Program-made: the position numbers and the translations under genes
The notes under the pieces: generated by a model
The model's input: the letters and a program-made list of their open reading frames with translations, nothing else
Database searches by the model: none
What the model was told of the DNA's origin: nothing
Shown: positions 1 through 8,916 of the stretch, piece by piece
Position numbering within the stretch: the first letter of the stretch is position 1
Layout of the letters: each line of letters starts with the position of its first letter
From: Ostreococcus lucimarinus CCE9901
Lineage: Eukaryota > Chlorophyta > Mamiellophyceae > Mamiellales > Bathycoccaceae
DNA length: 64,000 nucleotides
NCBI RefSeq assembly: GCF_000092065.1
Contig: NC_009374.1
Location: 434,001-498,000, forward strand
Direction: 5' to 3'

Positions 1-1121
1 CCTCGGAGAGACTTGTGCGTGGTCGTGGTGACGACATCGGCGTAGTCGAACGGCGACGGCACCTCGCCCGCGGCGACCAAACCGGAAATGTGCGCCATGT
101 CGGCGAGCAAGATGGCGTTGGAGTTGTCCGCAATCTTGCGCATTCGCGGGTAATCGTACAAACGCGCGTAGGCGGACGCACCGGCGACGATCAACTTCGG
201 GCGAACCAAAGCCGCAGTCTTTTCGCACGCGTCGTAGTCAATCAAGCCGGTGGACTCGTCCAAGCGGTACGGCACGGAAGTGAAAAAGATGGACGTCGCA
301 CTAATCTTCTTCGTGTCGGTTTGGTAACCGTGCGACAAGTGACCACCGTGCGGCAAATCGAGCGCCATGATCTTATCGTGCGGCTGCAAAAGCGCGGTGT
401 ACACCTGGAAGTTCGCGGGCGAACCCGAGAGCGACTGCACGTTCACCCCCCACTTCGCCGGGTCCAGGTTGAACGCCTTGAGCGCGCGCTCTTGGCACAT
501 CGACTCAGCCATATCGATGAACTCGTTACCACCGTAATAACGCGCTCCCGGGTAACCCTCAGAGTACTTGTTCGTCATGATGGACCCCACGGCGTCCATC
601 ACCGACTTCGACACGAAATTTTCCGAAGGAATGAGTTCGAGCCCCTTCCACTGTCGCGCCTTTTCCCGCTCGATGATCTCCGACATCTCCGGATCGACCT
701 CTTCGATCGGTTTATTGATAATTTCCGGCCACTGCGCGCGCATCACCCGTCGTCAGTCGTCTTCCCGCGTCGTCCTCGCGCGTCGTCCTCCTCCGTCCCG
801 CGCCTCGCGTCCCGCTCGATCCCCCACTCTTCTCTTCTCACGCACCGTCACGTTCGCGTGCGTCGCGCGAATCTTCGCGTATTCATCCGCGTTGCTCGTC
901 GCGCCTCCTGCGCCCTGCGGCACGGCCTGCGTCGCGTTCGTCGCGCGCGTCGCGTCGTCGTCAGTCTTCTCGCTCGAGACGTCATCGTTCGCGCGTCGCG
1001 TTCGTCGCGCGCGTCGGTCGTCGCTCGGTCGCTCGCGCACCGCGAATTGACGCGCGACGGACGTGGAGACGGACGCGCGTCGCGCGCATCGTCGCGCGAT
1101 CGTTCGGGCGGCGGCGTGCAT
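1..1121 (-). CDS. SHMT: Serine hydroxymethyltransferase, mitochondrial (3' part beyond the window edge)
   Basis: PLP enzyme interconverting serine plus tetrahydrofolate with glycine plus methylene-tetrahydrofolate. The coding strand reads [11 protein letters not shown], the tetramer/active-site segment [14 protein letters not shown], and THKSLRG with the PLP-binding lysine, at the left edge; the C-terminal domain is outside the window. An in-frame stop at 753-755 precedes the ATG at 743, so I favour two exons: 1121..1041 (27 residues, [12 protein letters not shown]..., Arg-rich and amphipathic, typical of a mitochondrial presequence) and 731..1. The 309-nt intron starts GTGCGC, contains ACTGAC near 753-758 and ends GCAG; both junctions are phase 0 and give [15 protein letters not shown], which matches the family N-terminus. 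It diverges from TPI with about 200 bp between starts. A cytosolic isoform starting at 743 is the alternative. Confidence 0.9.
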
Positions 1122-1319
1122 CGCGCGCGCGGGTGTGCGGCGCGTCGCGCAGGCCCCCTCGGCGACGTTGGTGGGCGTTTCTATGGACAAACAGTGAGGA
1201 TGTATGTGAATTCGGACATTCGGCACCCGTCGGACGTTATCCGTCGCGCCGCGACGCCGACGCGAGTCGACGACGCCGCGCCTCCGGCGCGCGCGACGGA
1301 TCGAGCGAACGACGCCGCG

Positions 1320-2345
1320 ATGACCGCGATGACGCGCGTCGCGACGCCGACGCGCGTCGCGACGCCGGCGCGCGACGCGACGAAACGAACGACGCGATGC
1401 CGATGGCTGACGCGACCGCGCGACGACGACGCGCGACGACGCGTCGCGACGAACGCGGGGAACGGACGGTTCATCGTGGGAGGAAATTGGAAGTGTAACG
1501 GCACGCGCGCGTCGGTGAAGACGCTGATCGAGGAGCTGAACGCGGGAGAGCTGAGGGACGTGGACGTCGTCGTGGCGCCGCCGTTTTTGTTCTTGGACGA
1601 GGCGACGGAGACGTTGAAGGCGCCGTACGAGGTCGCGGCGCAGAATTGCTGGGTCGAGCCGGGTTTGGTGGATCCGACGCATCATTACGATAGCGATACG
1701 GGGGCGTTCACGGGGGAGGTGAGCGCGGAGATGTTGGAGGATTTACGAATTCCTTGGGTGATTCTCGGGCACAGCGAACGGAGAAATCTCTTCAACGAAT
1801 CGAACGAGTTCGTGGGGAAGAAGGTGGCGCACGCGCGGTTTCACGGCTTGTCCGTGATCGTGTGCGTCGGAGAAACGCTGGAGGAGCGAGAGAGCGGAAA
1901 GACGATGGATGTGATTTTCGCTCAGCTCAAAGCCGTGGCGACGGAGATCGACGACAAGGAGCACTCCAGCTGGGGATCGCAAGTCGTCATCGCGTACGAG
2001 CCGATTTGGGCGATCGGGACTGGCAAGGTGGCCACGCCCGAGCAAGTTCAAGACGTGCACGCGAAGATTCGTCAGTGGCTGGCGGATAACGTCAGCGAAG
2101 AGGTGGCCAAGGCGACGCGCATTCAGTACGGGGGGTCGGTCAACGCCGGCAACTGCTCCGAATTGGCTCGTCTGAGCGATATCGACGGGTTCTTGGTCGG
2201 CGGCGCGTCGCTCAAGGGTGACGATTTCGTGAAGATTTGCAACACGAGCGCGGTGCACTACAAGGCAATCGGACGCAAGCCCAGATCTGGCTCGGTCGTG
2301 ACGTACTCGTTCGACGAAGACGGCGAGCTCCTCGAGACGAAGTAA
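1320..2345 (+). CDS. TPI: Triosephosphate isomerase, plastid-targeted
   Basis: Interconverts dihydroxyacetone phosphate and glyceraldehyde 3-phosphate in the Calvin cycle or glycolysis. The mature part starts at [13 protein letters not shown] (catalytic Lys) and carries LGHSERR (electrophilic His), [10 protein letters not shown] (catalytic Glu) and the phosphate-binding IQYGGSVN and GFLVGGASL. The roughly 50 residues before it are Ala/Thr/Arg-rich with few acids, as in a plastid transit peptide. I chose ATG 1320; in-frame ATGs at 1200 and 1329 are alternatives. A C-terminal tail of about 25 residues ([20 protein letters not shown]) extends beyond the normal end of the barrel. TGTAA at 2372-2376 may be the poly(A) signal. 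Convergent with ZW10. Confidence 0.93.
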   Translation: MTAMTRVATPTRVATPARDATKRTTRCRWLTRPRDDDARRRVATNAGNGRFIVGGNWKCNGTRASVKTLIEELNAGELRDVDVVVAPPFLFLDEATETLKAPYEVAAQNCWVEPGLVDPTHHYDSDTGAFTGEVSAEMLEDLRIPWVILGHSERRNLFNESNEFVGKKVAHARFHGLSVIVCVGETLEERESGKTMDVIFAQLKAVATEIDDKEHSSWGSQVVIAYEPIWAIGTGKVATPEQVQDVHAKIRQWLADNVSEEVAKATRIQYGGSVNAGNCSELARLSDIDGFLVGGASLKGDDFVKICNTSAVHYKAIGRKPRSGSVVTYSFDEDGELLETK

Positions 2346-2412
2346 TAATTCGGCGGCGCGACGCGGTGTGATGTAACGCAATATCTCGTACGTTTACCGC
2401 TAATCTACGAAA

Positions 2413-4644
2413 CTATCCTATTCTAGCTAGGCACTCCGCTCGAAGCGGAGTTTCACTAAACAGCGCACCGATGAAACCGCGAACTTCGCTCGCGGTAAAA
2501 CCGACTTTCTGCAACGATCCGCGCTCCCAGCTCGTCGCGATGTCGCGAAGAGGCGCGCTGAGCATGACGCCGAGCTCTCGAACTTTTTGCCATTCCGGGC
2601 CGACGGCTCGTAAGAGCGCGCGAATCGCGTCTTCGTCGCCCTTCTTGCCCACTAACCCTTCGCTCGCGAACGCGACGCCGATAATCTCCGTCAAAGCTTC
2701 TGATTCCTCCACCGAGATGTCCTCCATGGAGAGGATTTCGAGCGTCACGCGTCTCGCGTAGTGCAGCGCCAACTCGGCCGCGTCTTGCGTTCCGATGGGA
2801 TCGGGCAAGACATACATGCTCGTCGTACCCACGCGGTGGATCACGTGTCGCGCGCGCGCGATGGATTTGACGATGTCTTCTTTCACCTGAACTTCCGCCG
2901 AGCGCAAAAACCCAGACGCGACGTCGAGCGCGGCGTGCAATTCGCGCAGCGCTCGATTATTGGCCTCCGCACGAGTAGCGTCACCTAACGCTCTCAAAGG
3001 CTCGACGGGCCAAATGAGCGCAGGCGTACGACCGATCTGTCGCTCTAACGCCACGCCGCGCGCGAACACGCTCGCGCTGAAGCGATTCGCCAGATGGTGA
3101 CAATCGTTGTAAAACACGAGCGAAGCGGCGTGAATTGTCTTCAATTGTTCTCCCCGCGCGGCGATGACGCAGGCGCGAAACAAATCTAGACAATCCGCGG
3201 CGGCGGCGGCTAAGCTCGCTGACGCCCGGTGGGCGTGCGGATCGAGCTCGGTCGCCGATTGAAGCACGTCGTCGACGTGCGCCGCGAGTAAATCCGTCGC
3301 CTTGCTCACGGTGCGGGGCGCGCCGTCGAGAAGATTGTTTGCGCCTTTCGACGTCTCAGTTTCCTCGCCCGTCCCGCGGCCTACGCCACGCGTTTTCGCA
3401 TCGCCCAAAGTTCGAACGATGGTCTGATCGTCACTCAACGCGAGCTCGCGCGCCCGCGCGAGCACCGCGGCGCGGCGCGTCTCCGCCTCGCGCATCTCCG
3501 TCGCGAGCGCCTCGGCTTCGAGCGGGCCCAAAGCGCCGCCCGCGTACGACGCCGCGCCGTCCGACGGCGGAGGCACGAATCCGCAATTCGAAGCCACGAC
3601 TTCGACCGCGCACGTTCGATCGATCGCGCGCTCGCTCGGTCGCGCGCTCAACCAAGCGTTCACGCACGTCTTCGCGATGTCTCCCCACGCCTCGACGCCG
3701 ACGGCTTTCGCGACGTCTTCGCTCGGCAACTTACTTCTGATCCACCTCAACGCCGTCTCGAGCGAGGCTTGCGCGCTGTCGTCGTCCACGCTTTTCGTCG
3801 TCGCGGTTTCGTACCGCAGCGAATCGCCGCCGTCTTCTTCGACGACTTTGACGACGCTCTTCGCCCCCGCGCGAATCATCGGCGCTAAAAACTCATCCAC
3901 CAGCGCCCTGGCCACGATGGACGTCCTCAGACGCGTCTCATCCGCGCTAATCTCCGCCAAACGCTCGCACGCGCGTCTCAACCGCGCGGCGTCGATGGAA
4001 ACCCGCGACGACCCCTCGAAGACGACGCTCGCGCTCACCTCTTCGTCCACGACGCGTCGAACGCGCTCGACGACGCGCTCGCACGTCGCTCGCGCCTCGT
4101 CGTCCACGCCCCGATCGTCGTCGCTCTCCGCGTCTTCCTCCTCCGCCTCGCCGCGCAGGATCACGTTCGCCGCGCTCGCCGCCCTCGCCGCTTCGCCGAG
4201 ATTCATCGTCCCGAGCGCGTCCTCCGCGTCCCGCTCCCGCGCCTTCGCGCTCGCCCTCTCCCGCGCCGTCCTCCGCGCCCGCGCCGCGTCTTCCCGCGCC
4301 GCCGCCGCCTCTTCCCACGCCCTCGCGCTTCTCGCGCACGCCTCGATCGCGTCGATCGCCGCCTCGCTCGCCCCGCTCGCGCGCGCGTCCCGCGCGAGCG
4401 CCTCCGCGTCGCGCCGCGCGTCTCCCGCCGCGTCCTCGGCGCGTCGTCCTCGCCGCGTCTCGCGCGCGCGCGCCGCGATCGCCAGCAGCGCGCGTCCGCG
4501 TCGCGCGTTCGCCGCGTCGCTCGCGTCGCGCGCGACCGCGTCGCACGCGCGCGCGACGTCGACGAGCGCGACGCGCGCGCCGTCGTCGCCGCGCGATTCC
4601 GCGAGCGCCGTCGCGGCGTCGTCGACGGTCGTCCAGCGCGGCAT
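2413..4644 (-). CDS. ZW10: ZW10/MIP1-like tethering and kinetochore protein
   Basis: About 743 residues, close to the usual length of ZW10. The N-terminal half is Ala/Glu/Arg-rich and helical; the C-terminal half has the family pattern QLKTIHAASLVFYNDCHHLANRF and the ending SEVRGFIGALFSETPLRAECLARIG, which resembles the ZW10 C-terminus (ALFQNTERRAAALAKI). In animals ZW10 works in the RZZ kinetochore complex and in the Dsl1/NRZ tether for Golgi-to-ER vesicles; in plants the tether role (MIP1) is the established one. ATG 4644 gives MPRWTTVDDAATALAES; the frame stays open to 4800 but the added residues look like leader DNA. Assignment comes from recalled similarity, strongest at the C-terminus. 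Confidence 0.72.
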   Translation of the reverse strand: MPRWTTVDDAATALAESRGDDGARVALVDVARACDAVARDASDAANARRGRALLAIAARARETRRGRRAEDAAGDARRDAEALARDARASGASEAAIDAIEACARSARAWEEAAAAREDAARARRTARERASAKARERDAEDALGTMNLGEAARAASAANVILRGEAEEEDAESDDDRGVDDEARATCERVVERVRRVVDEEVSASVVFEGSSRVSIDAARLRRACERLAEISADETRLRTSIVARALVDEFLAPMIRAGAKSVVKVVEEDGGDSLRYETATTKSVDDDSAQASLETALRWIRSKLPSEDVAKAVGVEAWGDIAKTCVNAWLSARPSERAIDRTCAVEVVASNCGFVPPPSDGAASYAGGALGPLEAEALATEMREAETRRAAVLARARELALSDDQTIVRTLGDAKTRGVGRGTGEETETSKGANNLLDGAPRTVSKATDLLAAHVDDVLQSATELDPHAHRASASLAAAAADCLDLFRACVIAARGEQLKTIHAASLVFYNDCHHLANRFSASVFARGVALERQIGRTPALIWPVEPLRALGDATRAEANNRALRELHAALDVASGFLRSAEVQVKEDIVKSIARARHVIHRVGTTSMYVLPDPIGTQDAAELALHYARRVTLEILSMEDISVEESEALTEIIGVAFASEGLVGKKGDEDAIRALLRAVGPEWQKVRELGVMLSAPLRDIATSWERGSLQKVGFTASEVRGFIGALFSETPLRAECLARIG

Positions 4645-4891
4645 GTCGGACCCGGACGTCGACGCGATTCGCGCGACGTCGCGGCGATCGCGCGCGACGC
4701 CGCGCGTCGCGAAGCGTCGACGAGCGCCGTCGCGCGAATCGACGGCGAATGCGCGTGGTGGGTATTCACGGACAATCGGGTATGCAGTCCAGTTATACAC
4801 ATAATATATATTTATGACACACTCGACCGCGATGTACCGACGTTATGTATACGAAAAAGGCACGGCGACGACGCGCGCCGCGAGTCCGTGA

Positions 4892-5542
4892 TTATACGTC
4901 GACTTTTGCGGGCGCCTGTTGGACGTAGATGACTTGCGGCTGCTGCGGCCGCGTCGCCACGGCGGTGGCGATGAGCTGGTCGCGTCGGTACGCGAAGCAC
5001 CCGCACCGCCCACAGTAGCAGCACGAGACGATGAGCAACGTCAGGCCGACGACGGTACCAATGATGATGCCCGCGATCGCGCCACCGTCTGGTTTACAGC
5101 AGTCGTCACCGCAGCATACGTTTTGGCCGCCCGTGTACATACTGCACCATTTACCGCCTTTTTTGTGGAGTGGTGGGCACCCGTGGGCGCCGTCCCAGCA
5201 TTTGGCTCCATTGGCAACTTCCGTGGCGATTTCTGTTCCACACGAGGTGTAACTGGAAATTGTGTCCGTACACTTGGACGGGCACGATTGGTCGATCGAG
5301 TTGCCATACGGTGGCGGTCCCGCGCTGCACCCGAAACAGTCTGAGCACACACTGACCGTCACGCCGTTGTAGGTCCCGGTGTTGTAACAGAACTCTTCGC
5401 TCGATGCCCAGGGGTTCGCGCTCGCGTAGCCGCTCGAAACAACGCAGTCGGTGTGGGTTGAACACGTGTCGCCCGCGTCCGCGCGCGCGGTGTGCGCGAC
5501 GGCGAGGCCGAAAACGAACGGTACGAGGAGGTTCTTAAACAT
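4892..5542 (-). CDS. Cysteine-rich type I membrane protein, unknown function
   Basis: 216 residues from ATG 5542 (MFKNLLVPFVFGLAVAHTARAD, a clear signal peptide; the ORF could start 19 codons earlier). An extracellular or lumenal domain of about 130 residues holds many cysteines in short spacings (CSDCFGC, CCGDDCCK), then one hydrophobic helix (AIAGIIIGTVVGLTLLIVSCC), a juxtamembrane cluster CCYCGRCGC that could be palmitoylated, and a Pro/Gln-rich cytosolic tail with PQQPQVIYVQQAP. I do not recognise a family; the layout recalls shisa-like or other small cysteine-rich receptors, but without a signature I would commit to. The next gene upstream on this strand lies 550 bp away. Confidence 0.75.
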   Translation of the reverse strand: MFKNLLVPFVFGLAVAHTARADAGDTCSTHTDCVVSSGYASANPWASSEEFCYNTGTYNGVTVSVCSDCFGCSAGPPPYGNSIDQSCPSKCTDTISSYTSCGTEIATEVANGAKCWDGAHGCPPLHKKGGKWCSMYTGGQNVCCGDDCCKPDGGAIAGIIIGTVVGLTLLIVSCCYCGRCGCFAYRRDQLIATAVATRPQQPQVIYVQQAPAKVDV

Positions 5543-5723
5543 CTTTGGCGTGGGTTTATCTCGCAAAAGGATTTCAGCGAGGCTTGAGGTGCGCCGCAAA
5601 GTGAGGCCCGGAGATCCGGGGATCCTCCGCAGCCCCGCGGGCGTGTGTGTGCCTGGCGTGTGCCCTTCGCGGTCGGTCGGACGAGGGGCCCGTTGGCGCC
5701 CCGCGGGTTTGTGTGCCAGCCCC

Positions 5724-5740
5724 AGGGTTTAGGGGTTAGG
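5724..5740 (+). repeat. Short telomere-like (TTTAGGG-type) stretch
   Basis: The sequence AGGGTTTAGGGGTTAGG carries one full TTTAGGG unit, the plant-type telomere repeat used by green algae of this lineage, followed by a degenerate one. It lies about 180 bp upstream of the cysteine-rich gene start. On the minus strand it reads as a telo-box-like AACCCTAAACCC element, which in plants is a promoter element. Too short to be a true interstitial telomere. Confidence 0.35.
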
Positions 5741-5823
5741 ATCGGACATATGGAAACTCACTAATTAGCCGCATGACCTCATACATTAAGTTATTTATAT
5801 CTAGTCATCGCGCGAAATGGCGT

Positions 5824-5851
5824 GGGTAAATTACCGTACAGTAATTTACCC
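5824..5851. repeat. Inverted repeat, 11-bp arms with 6-nt loop
   Basis: GGGTAAATTAC (5824-5834), loop CGTACA, then GTAATTTACCC (5841-5851), a perfect 11-bp stem at the start of the AT-rich intergenic stretch. It could be an operator-like protein site, a transcript hairpin or a remnant of a small mobile element; no flanking target-site duplication was identified. Confidence 0.6.
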
Positions 5852-6092
5852 CCGGAACCGCTTGCGACTTGCGACAGATGGTGTATTGTATGCGATTGTA
5901 TTACAATATATTTTTATATATTTGGATATGCTTTAATAGATATTAAATATCATACGACATACGTGAATGATAAAAAGTTGCTTCACGGATGCGTGCCATG
6001 TGAAGGCTGGACCTCCAGTCCGAGGTGGATGACCATGAATCATGAACCGTGAACAGTAGAGTCGCACCTTTTCTCTACACACGATTCGTCTC

Positions 6093-6740
6093 TCATTCAT
6101 TGTAAGGAGTAGGCAAAGCTTCGCGCCTCATATAGCAGGAGGACATCCAGTCTGCGGGCGGTGACCAGGCTAATGCCTCCTTAGCATGTCGCCTGACTCC
6201 TGGCGCTATGTGTGTTGTCAATTCGTTCAAATCACTAGTACATTTCGGTGTGTCGAACTCATCACGCGTGTCACTTTTTTTTTCCACCAACACGCAGAAG
6301 GCACATACAGGGTTTAGTGGATCTACTCTGTCTGAGACGACTCTGCATTGGAGACCCACATTGAAGAGCTTATCCTCGTTTAATTTCTTGCACACTTTGT
6401 TGAATGCCTCGACCATTTGTGGCGGCGGCCACCTGACGTCCTCGACGCCGGCGCCACAGCATATAGGAAGCCTGGGCCACCCCCCCATGGCCTTCAGTGC
6501 GCCGTTCAAGATATCCACAATCTCGGTCGCCAGCGGTGAGTTTTTCGACCAATCTGAGTCACGGGGACGCGCGGGGGCGGTCGTGGTGCCGTGGTGTACG
6601 TTCCACACGGGGTCTCCCGTCAGCAGGGGACTGTTGAACCATTGGCGCGCGCGATCGCCCTTCCATGAAGTGACGTCACAGCGAAGAACCGCGAGCAGGT
6701 CGGCGTGATAGTACGTTGGGGTGCTCTGCGCACAACCCAT
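6093..6740 (-). CDS. MGCAQS-type putative N-myristoylated protein, unknown function
   Basis: 215 residues beginning MGCAQSTPTYYHADLL. Gly2-Cys3 followed by small residues is the classic pattern for N-myristoylation plus palmitoylation, so the protein is probably anchored to the cytosolic face of a membrane. The rest has no domain I recognise; cysteines are spread through the middle (LPICCGAGVED, VCAFCVLVEKK) and the end is SCYMRREALPTPYNE. The gene is visibly less GC-rich than its neighbours, with ordinary third positions rather than the strong G/C bias seen elsewhere, and it abuts an AT-rich spacer. It may be young or acquired, or may simply sit in a compositional island. Confidence 0.7.
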   Translation of the reverse strand: MGCAQSTPTYYHADLLAVLRCDVTSWKGDRARQWFNSPLLTGDPVWNVHHGTTTAPARPRDSDWSKNSPLATEIVDILNGALKAMGGWPRLPICCGAGVEDVRWPPPQMVEAFNKVCKKLNEDKLFNVGLQCRVVSDRVDPLNPVCAFCVLVEKKSDTRDEFDTPKCTSDLNELTTHIAPGVRRHAKEALAWSPPADWMSSCYMRREALPTPYNE

Positions 6741-7227
6741 GGCGCGCGTCGTCGTGACGTGCGATCGAGATCGAGACCCCGGCCCGTTCGCGCGGCGATG
6801 GATCCGGCGGGACGTGATATTTTTACCGTAGGGGTCATGACTCGTCGTTCGGAGTACGCTGTGCTATTTACGCACGATCGATCGATCGACGCGCGTGGTA
6901 ATACTAATACGCGTACGTTAAATACGAGTCACCGCGCGTCGCACGCCTAAAGAAAGACCCGCGCCGAATCCGATTCGACGCGCGCGGCGACGACGCGTCG
7001 CCACGTCAGCGCCGCGCGACGCGTCGCCACACCGCGACGATTCGCGCGTCGCGCGCGCCGTGTCTTCGCGACATAACGCGTCGCGCGTCGAAGAACGTCG
7101 ACACGACGCGTCGATCGACGCGCGGCGCGCGCGGCGCGACGCGACGATCGCGTGCGGAGGCGCGGCGAGCGGATAACGCGACGACGGGGACGCGCGAAAA
7201 AGCGACGCAAAAAGCGACGCGCGAGCG
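6741..7227. other. Divergent intergenic region, no gene seen
   Basis: 487 bp between the MGCAQS gene (minus) and the small plus-strand gene at 7228. It contains repeated CGATCGATCG-type self-complementary runs and many GCGCGC and GACGCG steps. Antisense open frames across it are arginine-rich, as expected from CG-rich DNA. It should contain the promoters of both flanking genes; no core element can be assigned by eye. Confidence 0.5.
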
Positions 7228-7674
7228 ATGGAGGCGCGAATGCGCGCGACGCGCGCGCGAACGGACGACGCGCGGAGCGATGGGGTGGCGAGGAACGATT
7301 CGTACTACGCGAGCGCGTATAACGCGCCGCGGGCGAGCGAGGGAGGTTCGGACGCGCGACGGGGCGACGCGCGCGCGAGGTGGGGTTTGCGCGGCTTCGT
7401 GCCGCCGGCGCACTTGCGCGTGGATGGGTACGCGTACGAGGGGGCGGAGGACAGCGCGAGCGGGAGCGCGAGGAGGAAGATGTTCGTGGCGCCGAGGACG
7501 ATCGAGGAGCACGAGGTGATGTTCGTGAACGACGGGATGGGCGGGGACGCGGACGAGCGCGAGCACGGCGTCGCGGTGACGCGCGAGGACGCGCTCGCGC
7601 GGCGCGTGACGGGGAACATGAGCAGTCGGCCGAGTTGGACGGCGATGCACGCGTGCGGGGACATCGCGGTGTGA
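7228..7674 (+). CDS. Small protein of unknown function
   Basis: 148 residues from ATG 7228. The first 50 residues are Arg/Ala/Asp-rich and probably disordered; from about residue 50 the sequence becomes protein-like (WGLRGFVPPAHLRVDGYAYEG, MFVAPRTIEEHEVMFVNDGM) and ends SSRPSWTAMHACGDIAV. No transmembrane helix or known domain is visible. The first 40 residues could equally be a weak targeting peptide. Codon bias follows the surrounding genes, which supports real coding. It converges with the metallopeptidase-like gene and has a strong hairpin in the shared 3' spacer. Confidence 0.55.
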   Translation: MEARMRATRARTDDARSDGVARNDSYYASAYNAPRASEGGSDARRGDARARWGLRGFVPPAHLRVDGYAYEGAEDSASGSARRKMFVAPRTIEEHEVMFVNDGMGGDADEREHGVAVTREDALARRVTGNMSSRPSWTAMHACGDIAV

Positions 7675-7738
7675 GCGCGCGATGCGTTCGAGCGGCGAGA
7701 GTGCGTATTTAGTGAGCTTTTTTGGCTTCATTCTTTGC

Positions 7739-7774
7739 CCCCGAGGGCGCCGAGGCGTCGACGCGCCCTCGGGG
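7739..7774. repeat. Strong GC hairpin in a convergent 3' spacer
   Basis: Arms CCCCGAGGGCGC (7739-7750) and GCGCCCTCGGGG (7763-7774), perfect over 12 bp with a 12-nt loop, followed after a few bases by CCCTTTTATTATT. It looks like a bacterial intrinsic terminator but lies in a eukaryotic spacer between convergent genes ending at 7674 and 7870. It may pause or end transcription or form a transcript 3' hairpin. Confidence 0.65.
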
Positions 7775-7869
7775 CGCCCTTTTATTATTCATCTGTAAAA
7801 TGTACACCGACGATTTTCGAGATTTTCGCGTCCCATCGCGTCGAACGAGGGCGAAAACAATAAAATAAT

Positions 7870-8814
7870 TTATTCCCACACCACGGTGAGCTGTCCGCAC
7901 CGCGGTGGGTCCGGCACGGCGTCTCTCGCCGCCGCGGCGAATTTCTTTTGCATCGCCGCGAGCGCGTCGCCGGCGCGAACGATCGCGCCGCCTGATTTCT
8001 TTCCCTTGTTCGCCGTCGCGCCGTCGCCGCCGAATAACACGCGTTCTGTGGCCATGTACGCCTGAAACTCGTTCACCACGACCTCGCGCACGGACACGTC
8101 GTAACGAAGCTCGCGAAGAAAGTCGACCCAAATCGCGCGCTCCTCGTCCCCGAGCGCGTCGCCGCGATAAAATTCGTAGCACCAACTCGCATAATTTTCC
8201 CTGGCGTACCACAGCCCGTGCATGGCTTCGTGTAAAAGCGCATCCTGGACCTCGCGCGCGTCTCCGCTCGCGCACACGGCGATGACGCACGTCTCCGGAA
8301 CGACGCTCTCCTCGTCGTCGTCTTCGCCGTCGTATTCGCACCACCCTCCGCGCCCCATCGCGCTTTCGCTCACCTCCACCGCGCCATCCTCATTCCTCCG
8401 AAGCGCTCCGCACCGCACCAGCGCCTCGACGACCGCTTCTTCGTCCTCCCAGCACCCGCCCTCGCGCCGCGCCGCCGCGTAAAACGCGCACACCTCCCGC
8501 GCGCGCGCGTTGTGTCCGCTGTAATTCGCCACCCCGCCCCTCGCGCCGCTCGGCAGCGCGTCCGCGATTTTCCCGCGCCACTCCGGGTCCTCGATGAACA
8601 TCGAAAGTCGTCCCAGCGCCCGTCGCTGCGTCGCGGCGTCGCGAAACGTCAGCAAGAGCACTTTTTCATTCTCCAACCACCGCGCGACGCGCACGGCGTC
8701 TCGCGACGCGCTCGCGCGCGCGTGCGACGCGTGACGCGCGCGCGAGGGCGTCAACGACGCGACGTAGGCGTCGAGATCGATCTCGGGCGCGTCGACGCCT
8801 CGAAACCGTCCCAT
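7870..8814 (-). CDS. Putative zinc metallopeptidase (HEAMH motif)
   Basis: 314 residues. Residues 195-199 read HEAMH in the helix-like context DALLHEAMHGLWYARE, which fits the HExxH zinc site: His195 and His199 as ligands and Glu196 as catalytic base. A candidate third ligand is Glu249 in VVNEFQAYMATE, 50 residues downstream, which would place it among gluzincin-type peptidases. No signal peptide or membrane helix is seen, so it is probably cytosolic. The N-terminal 190 residues contain a region (RWLENEKVLLLTFRDAATQRRALGRLSMFIEDPEW) I cannot place. The gene starts 102 bp from the NAGK start on the other strand. Function is inferred from the motif only. Confidence 0.65.
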   Translation of the reverse strand: MGRFRGVDAPEIDLDAYVASLTPSRARHASHARASASRDAVRVARWLENEKVLLLTFRDAATQRRALGRLSMFIEDPEWRGKIADALPSGARGGVANYSGHNARAREVCAFYAAARREGGCWEDEEAVVEALVRCGALRRNEDGAVEVSESAMGRGGWCEYDGEDDDEESVVPETCVIAVCASGDAREVQDALLHEAMHGLWYARENYASWCYEFYRGDALGDEERAIWVDFLRELRYDVSVREVVVNEFQAYMATERVLFGGDGATANKGKKSGGAIVRAGDALAAMQKKFAAAARDAVPDPPRCGQLTVVWE

Positions 8815-8916
8815 GGGCGCGGGCGAACCGTCACTTTGTGCCGCAATTTCCTCGCCGCGTCTCGTCGACGCGCGCGCCTCTTCCGTCCCGTCGACGGGCC
8901 GCGTGAGAACTTAAAC

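Larger units (their letters stand above)
5543..6092. other. Intergenic region, GC-rich then AT-rich, no gene seen
   Basis: 550 bp between two minus-strand genes. The first 200 bp are GC-rich and GT-repetitive and contain a telomere-like stretch. From about 5745 to 6090 the base composition becomes strongly AT-rich, unlike the rest of the window, with runs such as ATATATTTGGATATG and a near-perfect hairpin at 5824-5851. A 76-codon plus-strand ORF at 5822-6052 looks random. The region probably holds the promoter of the cysteine-rich gene and the 3' end of the MGCAQS gene. Confidence 0.6.

Noticed and set aside
15-1319. Long plus-strand leader of the TPI frame back to position 15
   Set aside because: It runs antisense through SHMT exons and is Arg-rich; only the part from about 1200 or 1320 has plausible targeting character.
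753-1685. Minus-strand 310-codon frame
   Set aside because: Mostly Arg-rich antisense of TPI; only its 27-codon piece at 1041-1121 is used, as SHMT exon 1.
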